Of a stretch of 64,000 bases of DNA, positions 18,195-28,024 are shown one piece after another. The notes under the pieces are model-generated. The model worked only from the letters and a program-made list of their open reading frames with translations. It was not told where the DNA came from and did no database searches. The stretch is from assembly GCF_025685415.1 (NCBI RefSeq), contig NZ_JAGSYB010000001.1, forward strand, positions 2,232,001 through 2,296,000, given 5' to 3'. The stretch's first letter is position 1. Each line of letters starts with the position of its first letter. The DNA is from Terriglobus aquaticus. GTDB lineage: Bacteria; Acidobacteriota; Terriglobia; Terriglobales; Acidobacteriaceae. The position numbers and the translations under genes are program-made.

Positions 18195-19142
18195 TCAGCC
18201 AAGCTGCTCCCCTGCCCTGACCTGGTGGCCGCGCAGGAACTCGGCCGCGGGCATGCGCTTCTTGCCTTCCATCTGGACCTCGTCCAGGGACAGCGCGGAG
18301 CCGTTGCCACATGCCACGAGCATGCCGGGGCTGTTCAGATGGTCACCCACTGCAAGGACGGTGCCGGGGATGGCCGACGGACGGGATGCCGCCAGGCGCA
18401 TGCTGTGGACGATCAGCTTCTTGCCACGTATTGCGGTGAACGCACCCGGCCAGGGCTGGAAGCCGCGGAACCGGGCGTGGATGCTGGCGGCCGGCAGGGT
18501 CCAGTCGATCCGCGCGTCGTCGCGGGTGAGCGGGCGGGCGTGGGTGGCCAACGCGTTGTTTTGCGGCTCGGGATGGATCGTGCCGGCTTCGAGGCCTACA
18601 AGCGCTTCGACCATCAGGTCCGCGCCCAAGTGGGAGAGGGAAAGGAATAGGTCGGCTGAGGTGGTTTCCGGCGTGATCGGGACCGCCCGCCGCAGCAGCA
18701 TGGGGCCGGTGTCGAGCCCGGCGTCGAGGCGCATTATGGTCACGCCTGTTTCCTCGTCTCCCGCTGCGATGGCCCACTGAATAGGTGCGGCGCCGCGCCA
18801 GCGCGGCAAAAGAGAACCGTGGCCGTTGAGGCAGCCGAAGCCTGGCAGGTCGAGCATCCATTGCGGCAGGATGCGGCCGTAGGCGACCACGATGATGGCG
18901 TCCGGCTGGATGGCCTCCAGTTGGGCACGCAGGGCTTCGTTGGTCTTGATCTTTTCGGGCTGCTCGACGGGGATGCCGTGGGCCAGCGCGGCGGCTTTGA
19001 CTGGGGTCGGCGCAACGGTGGCGTCGCGGCCGACGGGGCGGTCCGGCTGCGACAGCGCTAACGCAACGTCATGGCCAGCCGCGACGAGAGCTTCCAGCGT
19101 GGGCACGGCGAACTGGGGCGTTCCGCAGAAGACCAGCTTCAT
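18195..19142 (-). CDS. fmt: methionyl-tRNA formyltransferase
   Basis: Formylates initiator Met-tRNA with 10-formyl-THF. It has 315 residues, normal length. Family motifs: LVFCGTPQFAVPTLEAL at the N-terminus, IVVAYGRILP, and the catalytic NGHGSLLPRWRGAAPIQ (about 106-122) followed by the LDAGLDTGPML motif. The catalytic Asn, His and Asp are kept, but the usual NVHAS is NGHGS here. The C-terminal OB domain includes HARFRGFQPWPGAFT. Def, which later removes the formyl group, is encoded 13 nt upstream. Confidence 0.96.
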   Translation of the reverse strand: MKLVFCGTPQFAVPTLEALVAAGHDVALALSQPDRPVGRDATVAPTPVKAAALAHGIPVEQPEKIKTNEALRAQLEAIQPDAIIVVAYGRILPQWMLDLPGFGCLNGHGSLLPRWRGAAPIQWAIAAGDEETGVTIMRLDAGLDTGPMLLRRAVPITPETTSADLFLSLSHLGADLMVEALVGLEAGTIHPEPQNNALATHARPLTRDDARIDWTLPAASIHARFRGFQPWPGAFTAIRGKKLIVHSMRLAASRPSAIPGTVLAVGDHLNSPGMLVACGNGSALSLDEVQMEGKKRMPAAEFLRGHQVRAGEQLG

Positions 19143-19155
19143 CTGCCCTGCCTAC

Positions 19156-19668
19156 TTACCACTCGCCGTTGCGGATGGCCTTGCGGATTTTGCGCAGGGT
19201 CAGGTCGCGCTTGAGGCGGCTAAGGCGGTCGATGAAGAGGACGCCGTCCAGGTGGTCGAGCTCGTGCTGCATGGCGCGGCCCAGCAGCTCGGCGCCGCTG
19301 ACCTCAAACCAGTTGCCGTCGATGTCCTGCGCGCGCACGACCACGCTGGCGTCGCGGGAGACCTTGTCGCGGATGTCGGGCAGCGAAAGGCAGCCCTCTT
19401 CCTCGTGGGTCTTGCCGCCCTCGCGGGAGATGATCTCCGGGTTGATGAGGACGAGCTTCTGGTCGGGTTCCTTGCCGAAGGAGACGTCGATCACGGTGAT
19501 GCGCTTGAGGATGCCGATCTGTGGCGCGGCCAGGCCGATGCCCTCCGCGGCGTACATGCTCTCCCACATGTCGTCGACCAGCTTGCGCAGGTCCGCGTCG
19601 AAAGCGGTAACGGTCTCCGCCTTTTGCGCGAGGACGGGGTCGGGATACTTCACGATCGGGTAAATCAT
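19156..19668 (-). CDS. def: peptide deformylase
   Basis: Removes the N-formyl group from nascent proteins. It has 170 residues. The three metal-site motifs are present: GIGLAAPQIG (43-52), EEGCLSLPDI (about 91-100) and QHELDHLDG (about 134-142), giving the Cys and two His ligands. It precedes fmt by 13 nt, the usual def-fmt pairing, and follows aroC on the same strand. Confidence 0.96.
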   Translation of the reverse strand: MIYPIVKYPDPVLAQKAETVTAFDADLRKLVDDMWESMYAAEGIGLAAPQIGILKRITVIDVSFGKEPDQKLVLINPEIISREGGKTHEEEGCLSLPDIRDKVSRDASVVVRAQDIDGNWFEVSGAELLGRAMQHELDHLDGVLFIDRLSRLKRDLTLRKIRKAIRNGEW

Positions 19669-19719
19669 CTTCGCTTGTTAGTTTACGTGCGTAAGCCGCG
19701 AGGTGTGACGGTCCGAACG

Positions 19720-20898
19720 TTAGTAGGCGGCGAGCTGTTCGCGGTAGCTCTTCAGGTTGCGGGAGGTTTCCTGCAGGCTGTCGCCGCCGAACTTTTCGAG
19801 CATGAGGCGCGCCAGGGTGAGGGCGACCATGGCTTCCGCGGCCACGCCGGCGGCTGGCACCACGCAGACGTCGCTGCGCTCGTAGGCCGCCTTGACCGGT
19901 TCGCGGCTTTCGAAGCTGACGGAGCCGAGCGGCCGGCGGAGAGTGCTGATTGGCTTCAGGTAGCCGCGTACGGTTACGTCTTCGCCGTTAGAGATGCCGC
20001 CCTCGATGCCGCCGGCGTTGTTGCGCTCGCGGGTGAAGCGGGTGCCGGAGCCGTTGGCCTCGTCGGCATAGCTGATGGCGTCGTGCACGGTGGAGCCCAT
20101 GCTTTCGGCAGCGGTAACGCCGCGGCCGAGTTCGACGGCTTTGACCGCCTGCAGGCTCATGACTGCCTGGGCGAGCAGACCGTCCAGGCGCTCGTCCCAG
20201 TTGGCGTGGGTGCCGATGCCGACGGGAACGCCGTGCGCGACCACTTCGAAGACGCCGCCGACGGTGTCGCCGGTGCGCAGGGCGCGATCGACCTCGCCCT
20301 TCATCTGCTGCTCGACCTCCGGGTCGATGCAGTTCAGCAGGACGGTCTCACGGGCGGTGCTGCTGACGATTTCTTCCCACTGGTAGCCGCGCGTAAGCTC
20401 GACGGCACCGACGCGGACTACGTGCGAGAGCACCTCCACGCCGAGTTCACGCAAGAGCAGCTTGGCAAGCGAACCGGCGGCGACGCGGGCGGAGCTTTCG
20501 CGGGCGCTGGCACGTTCCAGAACGTAGCGGGCGTCGCGGAAGTTGTACTTGAGCGCGCCGGGCAGGTCGGCGTGGCCGGGGCGCGGACTGGCCACAGCCT
20601 TGTGCTTCGCTGGGTCGCCCGCGCCTACGGGCAGGATCTCTTCCCAGTTCTTCCAGTCGCGGTTGGCGATGGTGAGGGCGATGGGGGCTCCAATGGTTGC
20701 GCCGTGACGAACGCCGCTGAGGATGTGGGCTGTGTCCGTCTCGATGCGCATGCGACCGCCGCGGCCGTAGCCCTGCTGGCGGCGCCACAGTTCGCGCGCC
20801 ACAAACGTCTCATCCACAGGAACGCCGGCGGGCATGCCGCTGAGGAGTGCGACCAGCGCTTCTCCATGGCTTTCTCCGGCTGTCGCAAATCGCAGCAA
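19720..20898 (-). CDS. aroC: chorismate synthase
   Basis: Last shikimate-pathway step: EPSP to chorismate using reduced FMN. It has 392 residues. Signatures are GESHG (9-13), RRQQGYGRGGRM (43-54), SPRPGHAD, RASARESSARVA (about 132-143), and the GGIEGGISNGEDV block in the C-terminal half. It is the first gene of the long minus-strand run and is divergent from a diguanylate cyclase gene, with about 165 bases between them. Confidence 0.97.
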   Translation of the reverse strand: MLRFATAGESHGEALVALLSGMPAGVPVDETFVARELWRRQQGYGRGGRMRIETDTAHILSGVRHGATIGAPIALTIANRDWKNWEEILPVGAGDPAKHKAVASPRPGHADLPGALKYNFRDARYVLERASARESSARVAAGSLAKLLLRELGVEVLSHVVRVGAVELTRGYQWEEIVSSTARETVLLNCIDPEVEQQMKGEVDRALRTGDTVGGVFEVVAHGVPVGIGTHANWDERLDGLLAQAVMSLQAVKAVELGRGVTAAESMGSTVHDAISYADEANGSGTRFTRERNNAGGIEGGISNGEDVTVRGYLKPISTLRRPLGSVSFESREPVKAAYERSDVCVVPAAGVAAEAMVALTLARLMLEKFGGDSLQETSRNLKSYREQLAAY

Positions 20899-21065
20899 TC
20901 TGTTCCTCTTCTCTGCCTGGTTTCGGTCGATGTTGATTTTATCGAAGTGTCCGGACGGCGTTCTTGAAGAAATCCGGCCATCGCCAGGGCCGGTGCAACG
21001 AAAGTTGCAGTAGCTCTCACGGATGTGGAGTAAAGCAGTTGTAACTTGATGGATAGCGTAACCCT

Positions 21066-22340
21066 ATGCCGCTGAGCGCGTTAAAGCCGGTACCGGAATG
21101 GCTCGACCTGAGAACGGTCGCACGGGAGACGCACCGGCTGACGTTGCGCGGCAACCTGCCGTTGCGCTTCCCCGCACCGTTGGAGGAGCTCTTCAACGAG
21201 GAGCGCGCGGTCCAGAAGCAACGGCAGATCGTCAACATGGGGCTTCTGGCAATCCTGGTCTTCGACATGTTCCTGGTGGGCGATTACCTGGTCGCACCGG
21301 AGCAGGTTGGTCTGGCAATGTTTGTACGCCTGGGCGTTGTCACGCCGGTGGTACTGGCTGCACTGTGGCTGCTGTGGAAACGGCCTGTTTCCGCGATCAC
21401 GCAGGACCTGTTCTCGCTTTCGTATTGCATTCTGTGTTGCCTGGCGACCCTGCACCTGCACCACTTCAGCTTTGCTTCCGCAACAATTCAGGCTGGCCTG
21501 GAAACTCTGCTGTTGCTGGTGGTGATGAACACGATGCTGCGCCCAGACCTGTGGGCGGCGGCGCTGGGCACCGTCGTGTGCTGTGGCATGTTCTTTGGCT
21601 TTCTGGTGCTAACTCACATGTTCACGCGGGCGGAGCAGTGGACGTTGGCGGGACAGGTCTTCTGGTGCGCCACACTGACGCTTCTGGCAAACAATCGGCT
21701 GCTGCGTGAACAGCGCTTTTCTTGGTTGCTGCAGGTGCGCGGACGCATCCAACGTCAGTCGCTGACCGAAGAGAATCGCGAACTTCTAAGCCTCTCTTTG
21801 CAGGATCACCTGACCGGCATTCCGAATCGCGCAGCGTACGAAAGGCGGCTGACCGAATTGTGGAGCCGCGTTGTCGAAACCGGTGAGTGGATCGCCGTGG
21901 TCATGGTCGATGTGGACTACTTCAAGCAGGTGAACGACAGCTTCGGGCACCTGTACGGAGACCGAGTTTTGCAGCGTATCGCCAAGCTGCTGGAGCAGAG
22001 CATGCGCGCGGAGCTGGATTTCGTGGCCCGCTACGGCGGCGAAGAGTTCGTAGTTTTGCTGCCGGGCTCCAACCTGGAATCGGGCGTGCAGGTTGCTGAA
22101 CGTATCCGCGTGCTGGTGCAGGTGGCGGGTTCGCCAGCAGTCACACGAGGAGATGCACCGCTGCCAATGGACGTGAAGTGGTCCACGGTCTCGTGTGGCG
22201 TGGCCGCAATACAGCCGGGCCCGACCGACGACCCCAAGAGCCTCGTGGACGCCGCCGATGCCGCGCTGTACCTGGCTAAGCAAACAGGCCGCAACCGCGT
22301 TTGCACCCCCGGAGCCCTTACGCTCGTACAAAGGGCTTAG
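21066..22340 (+). CDS. membrane diguanylate cyclase (GGDEF)
   Basis: It has 424 residues. The N-terminal half has about six membrane segments (about 60-220). A short coiled linker (RQSLTEENRELLSLSLQ) leads to a GGDEF domain (about 240-420), whose signature is GGEEF near residue 323, catalytically competent, with DVDYFKQVNDSFGH binding metal/substrate. The membrane part resembles an MHYT-like or MASE-type sensor, but I cannot name it. It makes c-di-GMP. The inhibitory RxxD I-site is not obvious. It is divergent from aroC. Confidence 0.9.
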   Translation: MPLSALKPVPEWLDLRTVARETHRLTLRGNLPLRFPAPLEELFNEERAVQKQRQIVNMGLLAILVFDMFLVGDYLVAPEQVGLAMFVRLGVVTPVVLAALWLLWKRPVSAITQDLFSLSYCILCCLATLHLHHFSFASATIQAGLETLLLLVVMNTMLRPDLWAAALGTVVCCGMFFGFLVLTHMFTRAEQWTLAGQVFWCATLTLLANNRLLREQRFSWLLQVRGRIQRQSLTEENRELLSLSLQDHLTGIPNRAAYERRLTELWSRVVETGEWIAVVMVDVDYFKQVNDSFGHLYGDRVLQRIAKLLEQSMRAELDFVARYGGEEFVVLLPGSNLESGVQVAERIRVLVQVAGSPAVTRGDAPLPMDVKWSTVSCGVAAIQPGPTDDPKSLVDAADAALYLAKQTGRNRVCTPGALTLVQRA

Positions 22341-22451
22341 CGCACCTGCAGCTCGTCGTCGTGTACCGCGGCGTTCGCGTGCGGCACAGCAGCCTTCCCC
22401 GTTCTCAGGCGCTACACTTCTTGCACCCATCATCTTGCAAGAGGTTGCCCT

Positions 22452-24488
22452 GTGTCCCTGCGCTTGTCCGCCCTGTTCCGGTCTGCACTTGCCGTCTCGT
22501 TTTTTGCTTCCGTTGCAGGCCCGGTTTGGTCCGGGAGTGCCTTCGCGCAGGAGCAGCGTGCCGACGCCGTTCGCAGCGAAGCCTGGGTGCGCGCGCACTA
22601 CAACAAGTACGAGTACCGCATTCCGATGCGCGACGGCGCAAAGCTGTTTGTGAGTGTGCTGGAGCCGCAGCCTGGCGCGTTCAAAGACCACGGGCCGTAC
22701 CCATTTCTGATGACGCGCACGCCGTACTCCTGTGGACCGTATGGCGAAGACCACTACCCGCGCGCCGCCACGTACTCCGATGAACTGGCAACCAGCGGCT
22801 ACATCTTTGTGTGCCAGGACGTGCGCGGGCGCTACCAGTCAGAAGGCGTGTTCCAGGAGATGGCGCCGCACATCGATGAGAAGAAATCGCCCAAGGACGT
22901 GGATCCCTCGAGCGACATGTACGACACGGTCGAGTGGCTCCTGAAGCACATTCCGAACAACAACGGGCGCGTGGGCATCACGGGTATCAGCTACCCGGGG
23001 TTCTACACTTCGGCCTCGATCATCGATTCCCACCCGGCGATCAAGGCCGCGAGCCCGCAGGCGCCGATGACGGACCTGTTCCTGGCCGCAGATGATGCGT
23101 ACCACGGTGGTGGATTCATGCTGGCGGCCAATTTCGGCTTCTATACCGAGTTCTTCCCGCAGAAGACGCCGGTGTTCCCCGAAGGCGAACGCTCGGAGTT
23201 CGCGTACGGCACGAACGACATGTACGAGTTCTACCTGCACGCCGGCAACCTGGCCGCGCTGAACGCGATGCTGACGAAGCACGGTGCGGAGTCGCTGTTC
23301 ACGGACCAGATGGTGCATGACACGTACGACAGCTACTGGCAACCGCGCAGCCTGCAGAATCATATGCGCAACGTGAAGACGCCGGTGATGACCGTGGGCG
23401 GATGGTTCGACGCGGAAGACCTGACCGGGCCGCTGATGACGTTCCACGCCATCGATAAGTTCAACCCGGAGCTGGGCGCGACCAACACCGTGGTTATCGG
23501 GCCATGGGTGCATGGCGGATGGGCGCGGAGCGACGGCGACCGATTGGGCGATGTGACCTTTGGCGCGAAGACGGGCGAGTTCTTCCGCAAGGACATCCAG
23601 TTCCCGTTTTTCGAGCACTACCTGAAGGACGCGCCGTCTCAGCCGTTGCCCAAGGCGTATGTGTTTGAAACGGGCACCAACGCCTGGCGCAAGTATGACC
23701 AGTGGCCGCCCAAGCCAGCAGCGGCGAAGATGCTGTACTTCCACGCGAACGGCACGCTCAGCTTTGACGCTCCGACCGCTGGTGATTGGTACGCTGAAGG
23801 GCGAAACAAAAAAGGCGAGTTTGGCCCGATTTTTCCGAACGATTCGGACAGCTATGTGAGCGATCCGGCGCACCCGGTGCCGTACACCAGCTACACCACG
23901 AACACGGTGCCGCAGCGCTACATGGACGACGACCAGCGCTTTGCCAGCCGTCGGCCCGACGTGCTGGTGTACACCAGCGCTCCACTCACCGAAGACGTGA
24001 CGATCGCGGGGCCGATCTCGCCGAAGCTGCACATCAGCTCCACGGGCACCGACTCCGACTTTGTGGTGAAGCTGATCGATGTGTACCCGTATGACTATCC
24101 CAATCCGGAGGCAGCGGACCCGGCGCAGGGCAAGCGCATTCTGGGCGAGGCTCCGCTGCTGATTGGCGGGTACCAGCAACTGGTGCGCGGCGAGCCGTTT
24201 CGGGCGAAGTTCCGCAACGGCCTGACCGAAAAGCCGGTAGCGCTGAAGCCGGGCGAGGTGACGCCGCTGAACTTCAGCATGCCCGACGTGAACCATACCT
24301 TCCGCAAGGGCCACCGCATCATGGTGCAGGTGCAGAGTTCGTGGTTCCCACTGGTTGACCGCAACCCGCAGACGTTTACCGATATCCCGACTGCACGGCC
24401 CGACCAGTTTGTGAAAGCCACGGAGACGATCTACACCGGGGCGGCGAACCCCAGCGGAGTGGAAGTGCTGGTGATGCCAGCGCGGTAG
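22452..24488 (+). CDS. secreted CocE/NonD-type alpha/beta hydrolase (S15-like)
   Basis: It has 678 residues from a GTG start with AAGAGG upstream. A signal peptide covers about 1-32. The hydrolase domain has the CocE/X-Pro aminopeptidase pattern: RIPMRDGAKLFVSVL, YIFVCQDVRGRYQSEG and the nucleophile elbow GISYPG (Ser180). The catalytic His region is likely near GPWVHGGW (about 356). The C-terminal beta-jelly roll (about 520-675) includes FRKGHRIMVQVQSSWFPLVDRN. Substrates could be esters, amides or beta-lactam side chains. It lies between two GGDEF genes. Confidence 0.92.
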   Translation: MSLRLSALFRSALAVSFFASVAGPVWSGSAFAQEQRADAVRSEAWVRAHYNKYEYRIPMRDGAKLFVSVLEPQPGAFKDHGPYPFLMTRTPYSCGPYGEDHYPRAATYSDELATSGYIFVCQDVRGRYQSEGVFQEMAPHIDEKKSPKDVDPSSDMYDTVEWLLKHIPNNNGRVGITGISYPGFYTSASIIDSHPAIKAASPQAPMTDLFLAADDAYHGGGFMLAANFGFYTEFFPQKTPVFPEGERSEFAYGTNDMYEFYLHAGNLAALNAMLTKHGAESLFTDQMVHDTYDSYWQPRSLQNHMRNVKTPVMTVGGWFDAEDLTGPLMTFHAIDKFNPELGATNTVVIGPWVHGGWARSDGDRLGDVTFGAKTGEFFRKDIQFPFFEHYLKDAPSQPLPKAYVFETGTNAWRKYDQWPPKPAAAKMLYFHANGTLSFDAPTAGDWYAEGRNKKGEFGPIFPNDSDSYVSDPAHPVPYTSYTTNTVPQRYMDDDQRFASRRPDVLVYTSAPLTEDVTIAGPISPKLHISSTGTDSDFVVKLIDVYPYDYPNPEAADPAQGKRILGEAPLLIGGYQQLVRGEPFRAKFRNGLTEKPVALKPGEVTPLNFSMPDVNHTFRKGHRIMVQVQSSWFPLVDRNPQTFTDIPTARPDQFVKATETIYTGAANPSGVEVLVMPAR

Positions 24489-24498
24489 GTTCACCTGT

Positions 24499-26445
24499 CT
24501 ACACGGCCAACGGCATCATTTTTGCCTCGCGCCGCTGCCGTTTGTTGCCGTACATCAGAGCATCGGCGTGCTCCAGGACATCTTCGATGGAGCGATTGGC
24601 GCAGGTGTGATCGTAGTACACCGCGCCAACGCTCAGGGCGATGCGGAACGGTCGCTGGCCGCGCTGATTGTCGATGCGCAGGAGATCGGTGAGCCGCTCC
24701 CGCAGCGTAGCTTCCGACTCCGGCGTGACGTTCCGCACCAGAGCGGCAAACTCGTCGCCGCCCATGCGGCACACAGTATCCGATTCGCGGAAGACCTGCC
24801 GCAGTAAAGCGGCCACGTCCTTCAGCGCGGCGTCGCCGGCGCGGTGTCCATAGGTGTCGTTGATGTGCTTGAAGTTGTCGACGTCGAAGTAGAAGAGCAA
24901 CAGCGCGGACTTGCGACGGCGCATGATCTCCATCTGCTTTTCGGCTAGCAGCAGAAAGGCGCGGCGGTTGTACAAGCCGGTCAACGCATCGATGGAGATG
25001 AGCTTGCGCAGGTGTGCCTGGCGGCGCAGAAACGCGACCCAGGCGAGCATGCCGAGCGCGGTGGCGCCCAAGGCTCCGCTGAGCCACAGGGCGTGCATTG
25101 CGGTCCACCAGGGTGCCCGCTGGAGCAGCGTGACATCTTCCTGGGAGCGCAGGCGCAGCAGAAAGCCTTCGGTGTCGGTGTCGTCGCCGGTTGCTTCGCA
25201 CACGCCGCGCAACTGCAGCACGCTGCCGCGCTGCCACGGGATCGTGCGGCTGGCCTGCATGGGCAAATAGGCACGGAAGAGCAGGTTGTCGCTCTTGAGA
25301 AACAGCGTGGCGTCGTGCAGGCCAGGTGTGAAATCGACCAGCGTTCCGGCCGTTTGCAGCAACATGCCATCGCACGCTGTCGATTCCGCGTCGTCCGAGC
25401 GGGCAACGACTTCTGTCGCGCTGCGAAGCGCCCGGGGCGTGACGGTGCCGGTGCCGACCCGCTGGAACCGGGATGCCAGCAGCGTGGGTACACCGCCGGT
25501 GACGGCGGGGAAGCCGACCACCACGACGGTTGTGTTCAGCGCGGGTTGCTCCTGCTTGTCCACTACAAAGGCTGCACCGCTGCCGTCCTGCAGGAAGAAG
25601 CCACGGTGAGGCTCGACCAGCGTGACGGTTCCCTGCACCTCCACCTGGCCCGCGTTGCGTGTGGCATGGCTGTATTGCGCCAGGCCGGCAATGGGGCGGA
25701 ACGGAACGTCGTACGGGTCTGCCGGCGCAGCATGGGTGACGACGAAGTCGGCACGCGACGTGGTGATAAAGCGGATGCCGGCAAACTGCCGCCGCTTGTT
25801 CCAGATGGTGGCGCACACGGCACGCATGCGGATCGTCGCGCCGGTGAACGACTCCCAGGCGAAGTTCGGCTCCGGGGCGACGACTCGAACCGGCGTGGGC
25901 TCCCCGGCTCCCATGTTTAGCAGCAGCCTGACCGTCAGGTGCTCCGCCAGGACCTTGCGCTCTACGGCGCGGACCTCGCCCTCGACCTCCACCCACTCGC
26001 TGTCCTGGCCGCCCCAGCCCAGGTCGGCGGCGTGCATGTGCGATGGCACTGGCAGCGGCCCATGCCCTAAGACGCGAACGGAGGCCCGGTTCACCGTGGG
26101 CGCAAAGTCGCCCGGCGAGGTGACGCCGTCTACAGCGACGCGGTCGCCCGGTCGCAGTTCCGGGCCGCCGGGTGCACGGTTGACCGCAATGCCGCCGGTC
26201 ACGTCCTCCAGGAAGAACGAGTTCTTCCAGCCGCCGGAAACCGTGACCACGCCGGTCAGGTGCACGGGTTCGGCCTCCGCGGCCTCCGACGGATTCAGCA
26301 AGTGGACTTCGCGCGCGGTGGTTCGCGGTTGCACGATATCAGCGTGGGCAATGCTGGATCCTGACAGGGACACTGCCAGGGCCGTAAGGAGCAGGGCTAG
26401 AAGTTCGCGAAGATGCGTCCGGCTGTGCAAGGTTCCCTTCGTCAC
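24499..26445 (-). CDS. diguanylate cyclase with large exported sensor region
   Basis: It has 648 residues from a GTG start with AAGGGA upstream. A signal peptide (about 1-36) precedes about 410 residues that probably lie in the periplasm. These contain three similar beta-rich repeats of the OB-fold kind (VHLTGVVTVSGG...FFLEDVTGG, VEVEGEVRAVE, VEVQGTVTLVEPHRGFFLQDGSG). One membrane segment is at about 450-470. The GGDEF domain has DVDNFKHINDTYGH and a canonical MGGDEF near 561, so it is likely active. Such exported beta domains sense an envelope ligand, which I cannot name. It converges on the CocE gene. Confidence 0.9.
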   Translation of the reverse strand: MTKGTLHSRTHLRELLALLLTALAVSLSGSSIAHADIVQPRTTAREVHLLNPSEAAEAEPVHLTGVVTVSGGWKNSFFLEDVTGGIAVNRAPGGPELRPGDRVAVDGVTSPGDFAPTVNRASVRVLGHGPLPVPSHMHAADLGWGGQDSEWVEVEGEVRAVERKVLAEHLTVRLLLNMGAGEPTPVRVVAPEPNFAWESFTGATIRMRAVCATIWNKRRQFAGIRFITTSRADFVVTHAAPADPYDVPFRPIAGLAQYSHATRNAGQVEVQGTVTLVEPHRGFFLQDGSGAAFVVDKQEQPALNTTVVVVGFPAVTGGVPTLLASRFQRVGTGTVTPRALRSATEVVARSDDAESTACDGMLLQTAGTLVDFTPGLHDATLFLKSDNLLFRAYLPMQASRTIPWQRGSVLQLRGVCEATGDDTDTEGFLLRLRSQEDVTLLQRAPWWTAMHALWLSGALGATALGMLAWVAFLRRQAHLRKLISIDALTGLYNRRAFLLLAEKQMEIMRRRKSALLLFYFDVDNFKHINDTYGHRAGDAALKDVAALLRQVFRESDTVCRMGGDEFAALVRNVTPESEATLRERLTDLLRIDNQRGQRPFRIALSVGAVYYDHTCANRSIEDVLEHADALMYGNKRQRREAKMMPLAV

Positions 26446-26590
26446 AATTCATCCCTTCTGCCTGCTGCCGGATCGGTCCCGGTCCATGGGTTGCCCAATG
26501 CCTCTATCGGCGCTGCAGCAATGTGCGACAGGAGGAATTTGCGGACGGCCCAGGGTTGCCGCCGCCGTAGCTGGCTGACACACTTGAAGC

Positions 26591-27934
26591 ATGGCTTTGC
26601 ATCTGGAACGTTCGCAGGAACTGCAACAACGCGCGGAGGCGCTGATCCCGGGCGGGGTGGACTCGCCGGTGCGCGCATTTCGCGCCGTGGGCGGACATCC
26701 GCCGTTTGTAGAGCGCGCCGAGGGAGCGTACCTGTACGACGCGGATGGCAACCGTTACCTGGACTACTTTGGATCGTGGGGGCCGATGATCCTGGGCCAT
26801 GCCGCGCCGGCGGTGATCGAGGCGGTGCGCGAGGCGGCGCTCCGGTCGACGAGCTTCGGCGCGTCCACCGCGGCCGAAGCCGAACTGGCGGAACTGGTTA
26901 CGCGCGCGGTGCCGTCCATCCAAAAGCTGCGATTTGTTTCGTCGGGGACGGAAGCCGTGATGAGCGCGATCCGCCTGGCGCGGGCGTTTACTGGGCGCAA
27001 CCGCATCGTGAAATTTGAAGGCTGCTATCACGGCCACTCCGACGCCTTGCTGGTGAAGGCCGGGTCAGGCGTGGCGACGCTGGGCATTCCGGGATCGGCT
27101 GGCGTGCCGGTGGAAACGACGCAGTTCACCACGGCACTGCGCTACAACGACCTCGACGAGGTGGAGACGCTGTTTGCGCGTCACCCCGGCGAGGTCGCCT
27201 GCGTGATCCTGGAACCGGTGGTGGGCAACGCCGGCACCATCCTGCCAGAGCCCGGATTCCTGGAGGGCCTGCGCGAGATTACGCGGCGTGAGGGAGCCCT
27301 GCTGATCCTGGACGAGGTGATGACCGGGTTCCGGCTCTCGTTAGGCGGTGCGCAGCAGATTTACGGGATTACGCCGGACCTGACGACGCTAGGCAAGATC
27401 ATCGGCGGCGGTTTGCCCGTGGGCGCCTTTGGCGGCCGCGCGGAGATCATGGATATGCTGGCGCCGCTGGGCCCGGTCTATCAGGCCGGAACGCTGAGTG
27501 GTAATCCGCTGGCGATGGCGGCCGGCATTGCGCAGTTGAGCGCGCTGCACGCGGCTGGGGCTGAGTTTTACGATCGGCTGGCGGAGACGACCCGGCAGAT
27601 CGCGGATGGTGTGCAGGAGATCGCGGAGGAGTTGGGTGTGCCGCTGGTGACCAACCGCATCGGCAGCATGTTTACTTGGTTTTTCCGCGACAGCAGCGAT
27701 TCGGACGTGGTGATCGACTTTGACGATGCCGCGCGATCGCTGACCGAGCGCTTCGGCGTGTTTCACCGCGCCATGCTGGAACGCGGCGTGTGGCTGCCGC
27801 CCTCGCAGTATGAGGCGGCGTTTGTCTCTGCCGCCCATGGCGCGGCGGAGGTGGAAGCAACGCTGGCCGCAGCGCGCGAGGCGCTGATGGTGGCGCAGGC
27901 TGCACTGCCGACGCCCGAACCGCTGACCGCGTAG
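26591..27934 (+). CDS. hemL: glutamate-1-semialdehyde 2,1-aminomutase
   Basis: Makes 5-aminolevulinate for haem synthesis by the C5 route. It has 447 residues. The PLP-enzyme features are [23 protein letters not shown] (about 115-137), [10 protein letters not shown] and [17 protein letters not shown], with catalytic Lys near 269. [13 protein letters not shown] at the N-terminus is typical of HemL and separates it from ordinary class III aminotransferases. The divergent diguanylate cyclase lies upstream. Confidence 0.97.
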   Translation: MALHLERSQELQQRAEALIPGGVDSPVRAFRAVGGHPPFVERAEGAYLYDADGNRYLDYFGSWGPMILGHAAPAVIEAVREAALRSTSFGASTAAEAELAELVTRAVPSIQKLRFVSSGTEAVMSAIRLARAFTGRNRIVKFEGCYHGHSDALLVKAGSGVATLGIPGSAGVPVETTQFTTALRYNDLDEVETLFARHPGEVACVILEPVVGNAGTILPEPGFLEGLREITRREGALLILDEVMTGFRLSLGGAQQIYGITPDLTTLGKIIGGGLPVGAFGGRAEIMDMLAPLGPVYQAGTLSGNPLAMAAGIAQLSALHAAGAEFYDRLAETTRQIADGVQEIAEELGVPLVTNRIGSMFTWFFRDSSDSDVVIDFDDAARSLTERFGVFHRAMLERGVWLPPSQYEAAFVSAAHGAAEVEATLAAAREALMVAQAALPTPEPLTA

Positions 27935-28024
27935 GCATCACCGCTCTGGGAGGATTTCACATGCCGTGCAAATCTGCCCTGCTACCCTAAAGTTCTGCAA
28001 CCAGCCCGCAAGGAAGCCGCGCAC

